64,000 bases of DNA from Rhizobium sp. FKY42 (GTDB taxonomy: Bacteria > Pseudomonadota > Alphaproteobacteria > Rhizobiales > Rhizobiaceae), in assembly GCF_005222835.1 (NCBI RefSeq), contig NZ_STGA01000003.1, positions 1 through 64,000 of the forward strand, read 5' to 3'. This document shows, piece after piece, positions 63,216 through 64,000 of this stretch. How positions within the stretch are numbered: position 1 is the first letter of the stretch; the number at the start of each line of letters is the position of its first letter. A program made the translations under genes and the position numbers. The notes beneath the pieces are model-generated. The model saw nothing but the letters and a program-made list of their open reading frames with translations, searched no databases and had not been told where the DNA came from.

Positions 63216-63974
63216 TCAGACAAAGCAGCGAATGGTGATGCCATCGGCTTCCAAGGTCTGGCGGACGGCTTGCGCAATAGCAACGGCGCCGGGGCTGTCG
63301 CCGTGAACGCAGATGGAGTGAGCCTCGATTTTGATAATCGTGCCATCAATAGCTTCCAGCGTGCCTTCGCGCGCCAATCGCAGCATGCGTTGGCCGATGA
63401 TGCTGGTGTCGTGCAGAACGGAACCGGCTTCACGACGAGATACAAGCTCTCCGCCGGGCGTATAGGCGCGGTCTGCGAAGGCTTCTGCCACGGTCTTCAG
63501 GCCCGCCTTCTCCGCCAGTTGGAGGATTGGCGTTCCTGCCAGTCCCATCAGTACGAGATTTGGATCGATTTCCCGAATACCGTCGATGACGGCTTGGCCC
63601 TGCTTCGCGTCGTGAGCGATGCGATTGTAGAGCGCTCCGTGTGGCTTGACATAGGCCACTTTGCTACCGGCTGCTGCGGCGATACCTTGTAGTGCGCCGA
63701 TCTGGTAGATCACGTCGGCTGTCAGTTCCACACTTGTGGCATCCATATCGCGGCGGCCGAAGCCGACGCGATCCGGATAGGAAACGTGGGCGCCGATGAC
63801 GACACCTCGCTCCACAGCGGCCTTTACCGTCTGGCGGATGCCGAGCGGATCGCCCGCATGAAAGCCGCAGGCGATGTTTGCGCTGGAAACGATGGACAGC
63901 ATGGCCGTGTCATCGCCCATTTTCCATGCGCCGTAGCTTTCGCCGAGGTCACTGTTGAGATCGATGGAAGTCAT
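63216..63974 (-). CDS. pxpA: 5-oxoprolinase subunit A (LamB/YcsF family)
   Basis: This 252-residue LamB/YcsF family protein begins [20 protein letters not shown] with [10 protein letters not shown] and [15 protein letters not shown] motifs and ends [16 protein letters not shown]. As PxpA it works with PxpB and PxpC to hydrolyse 5-oxoproline (pyroglutamate). First gene of the operon running leftward. Start ATG 63974 close to the window edge; GGGAGAGGAAACC upstream. Confidence 0.93.
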   Translation of the reverse strand: MTSIDLNSDLGESYGAWKMGDDTAMLSIVSSANIACGFHAGDPLGIRQTVKAAVERGVVIGAHVSYPDRVGFGRRDMDATSVELTADVIYQIGALQGIAAAAGSKVAYVKPHGALYNRIAHDAKQGQAVIDGIREIDPNLVLMGLAGTPILQLAEKAGLKTVAEAFADRAYTPGGELVSRREAGSVLHDTSIIGQRMLRLAREGTLEAIDGTIIKIEAHSICVHGDSPGAVAIAQAVRQTLEADGITIRCFV

Positions 63975-64000
63975 GGTTTCCTCTCCCTTGTTCTGTCTTG

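Noticed and set aside
1..64000. CRISPR arrays, tRNA and rRNA genes
   Set aside because: I saw no regularly spaced direct repeats, and no tRNA or rRNA sequence that I could recognise on either strand.

Overview
The window looks like DNA from an alphaproteobacterium of the Rhizobiaceae (Agrobacterium/Rhizobium group). This is inferred from FixJ-type regulators, a divergent OhrR/Ohr pair, a bufferin operon with a SigF/NrsF-type sigma switch, a fused PxpB-PxpC 5-oxoprolinase and generally GC-rich coding. No rRNA, tRNA or CRISPR array was seen.

Layout. 1-890: two hairpins and an IS66 tnpA remnant. 894-8266: a two-component system followed by a heavy-metal RND efflux operon (adaptor, pump, small periplasmic protein); both operons carry similar direct repeats upstream that may be the regulator's sites. 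8340-8526: IS3 orfA remnant. 8614-17732: an AraC regulator, two FixJ-like response regulators, a six-gene minus-strand operon (isochorismatase-like hydrolase, XapX, YtcJ amidohydrolase, DoxX, chloroperoxidase-like hydrolase, MFS exporter with an extra C-terminal domain) and a second AraC regulator. 17931-23024: a 1697-residue protein combining a degenerate Ser/Thr-kinase-like domain, an ATPase, GAF and a histidine kinase. 23033-26310: regulators, a ChaC-like gene, a 266-bp element with inverted ends, and a scar of broken genes (LysR, sugar ABC transporter ATPase and permease).

26339-39812 is the most interesting part. It holds a multidomain NRPS, a stand-alone adenylation enzyme, two SyrP/TauD-type Fe(II)/2-oxoglutarate oxygenases, a formyltransferase, a 4-OT-like tautomerase, a MocR-type PLP regulator and a LysE exporter. 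Gene order and NRPS architecture strongly recall ambABCDE of Pseudomonas aeruginosa, which makes the oxyvinylglycine antimetabolite AMB from a carrier-bound glutamate. The adenylation pocket read here (D-S-K-D-L-G-V-V-N) is close to the known glutamate code. The cluster differs from amb in its minimal adenylation protein and its added formyltransferase and tautomerase, so it may make a new relative.

39959-43879 is a bufferin operon (precursor with four cysteines, MNIO enzyme, partner protein, DoxX, ECF sigma, NrsF-like anti-sigma) with a SigF-like promoter. 44077-53577 carries catabolic genes (DHDPS-family aldolase, PatB-like lyase, sarcosine-oxidase-like flavoenzyme, GH2 glycosidase, succinate-semialdehyde dehydrogenase, glutaminase) and an HD-GYP protein. 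53578-57999 has a candidate sRNA/terminator, small genes, a broken agmatinase, a YkgJ protein, an Sfp-type phosphopantetheinyl transferase that could activate the NRPS, and ohrR/ohr. 58348-63974 holds purU and a minus-strand 5-oxoprolinase operon (pxpA, a short DUF1445 protein, pxpB-pxpC fusion, biotin carboxylase-BCCP).
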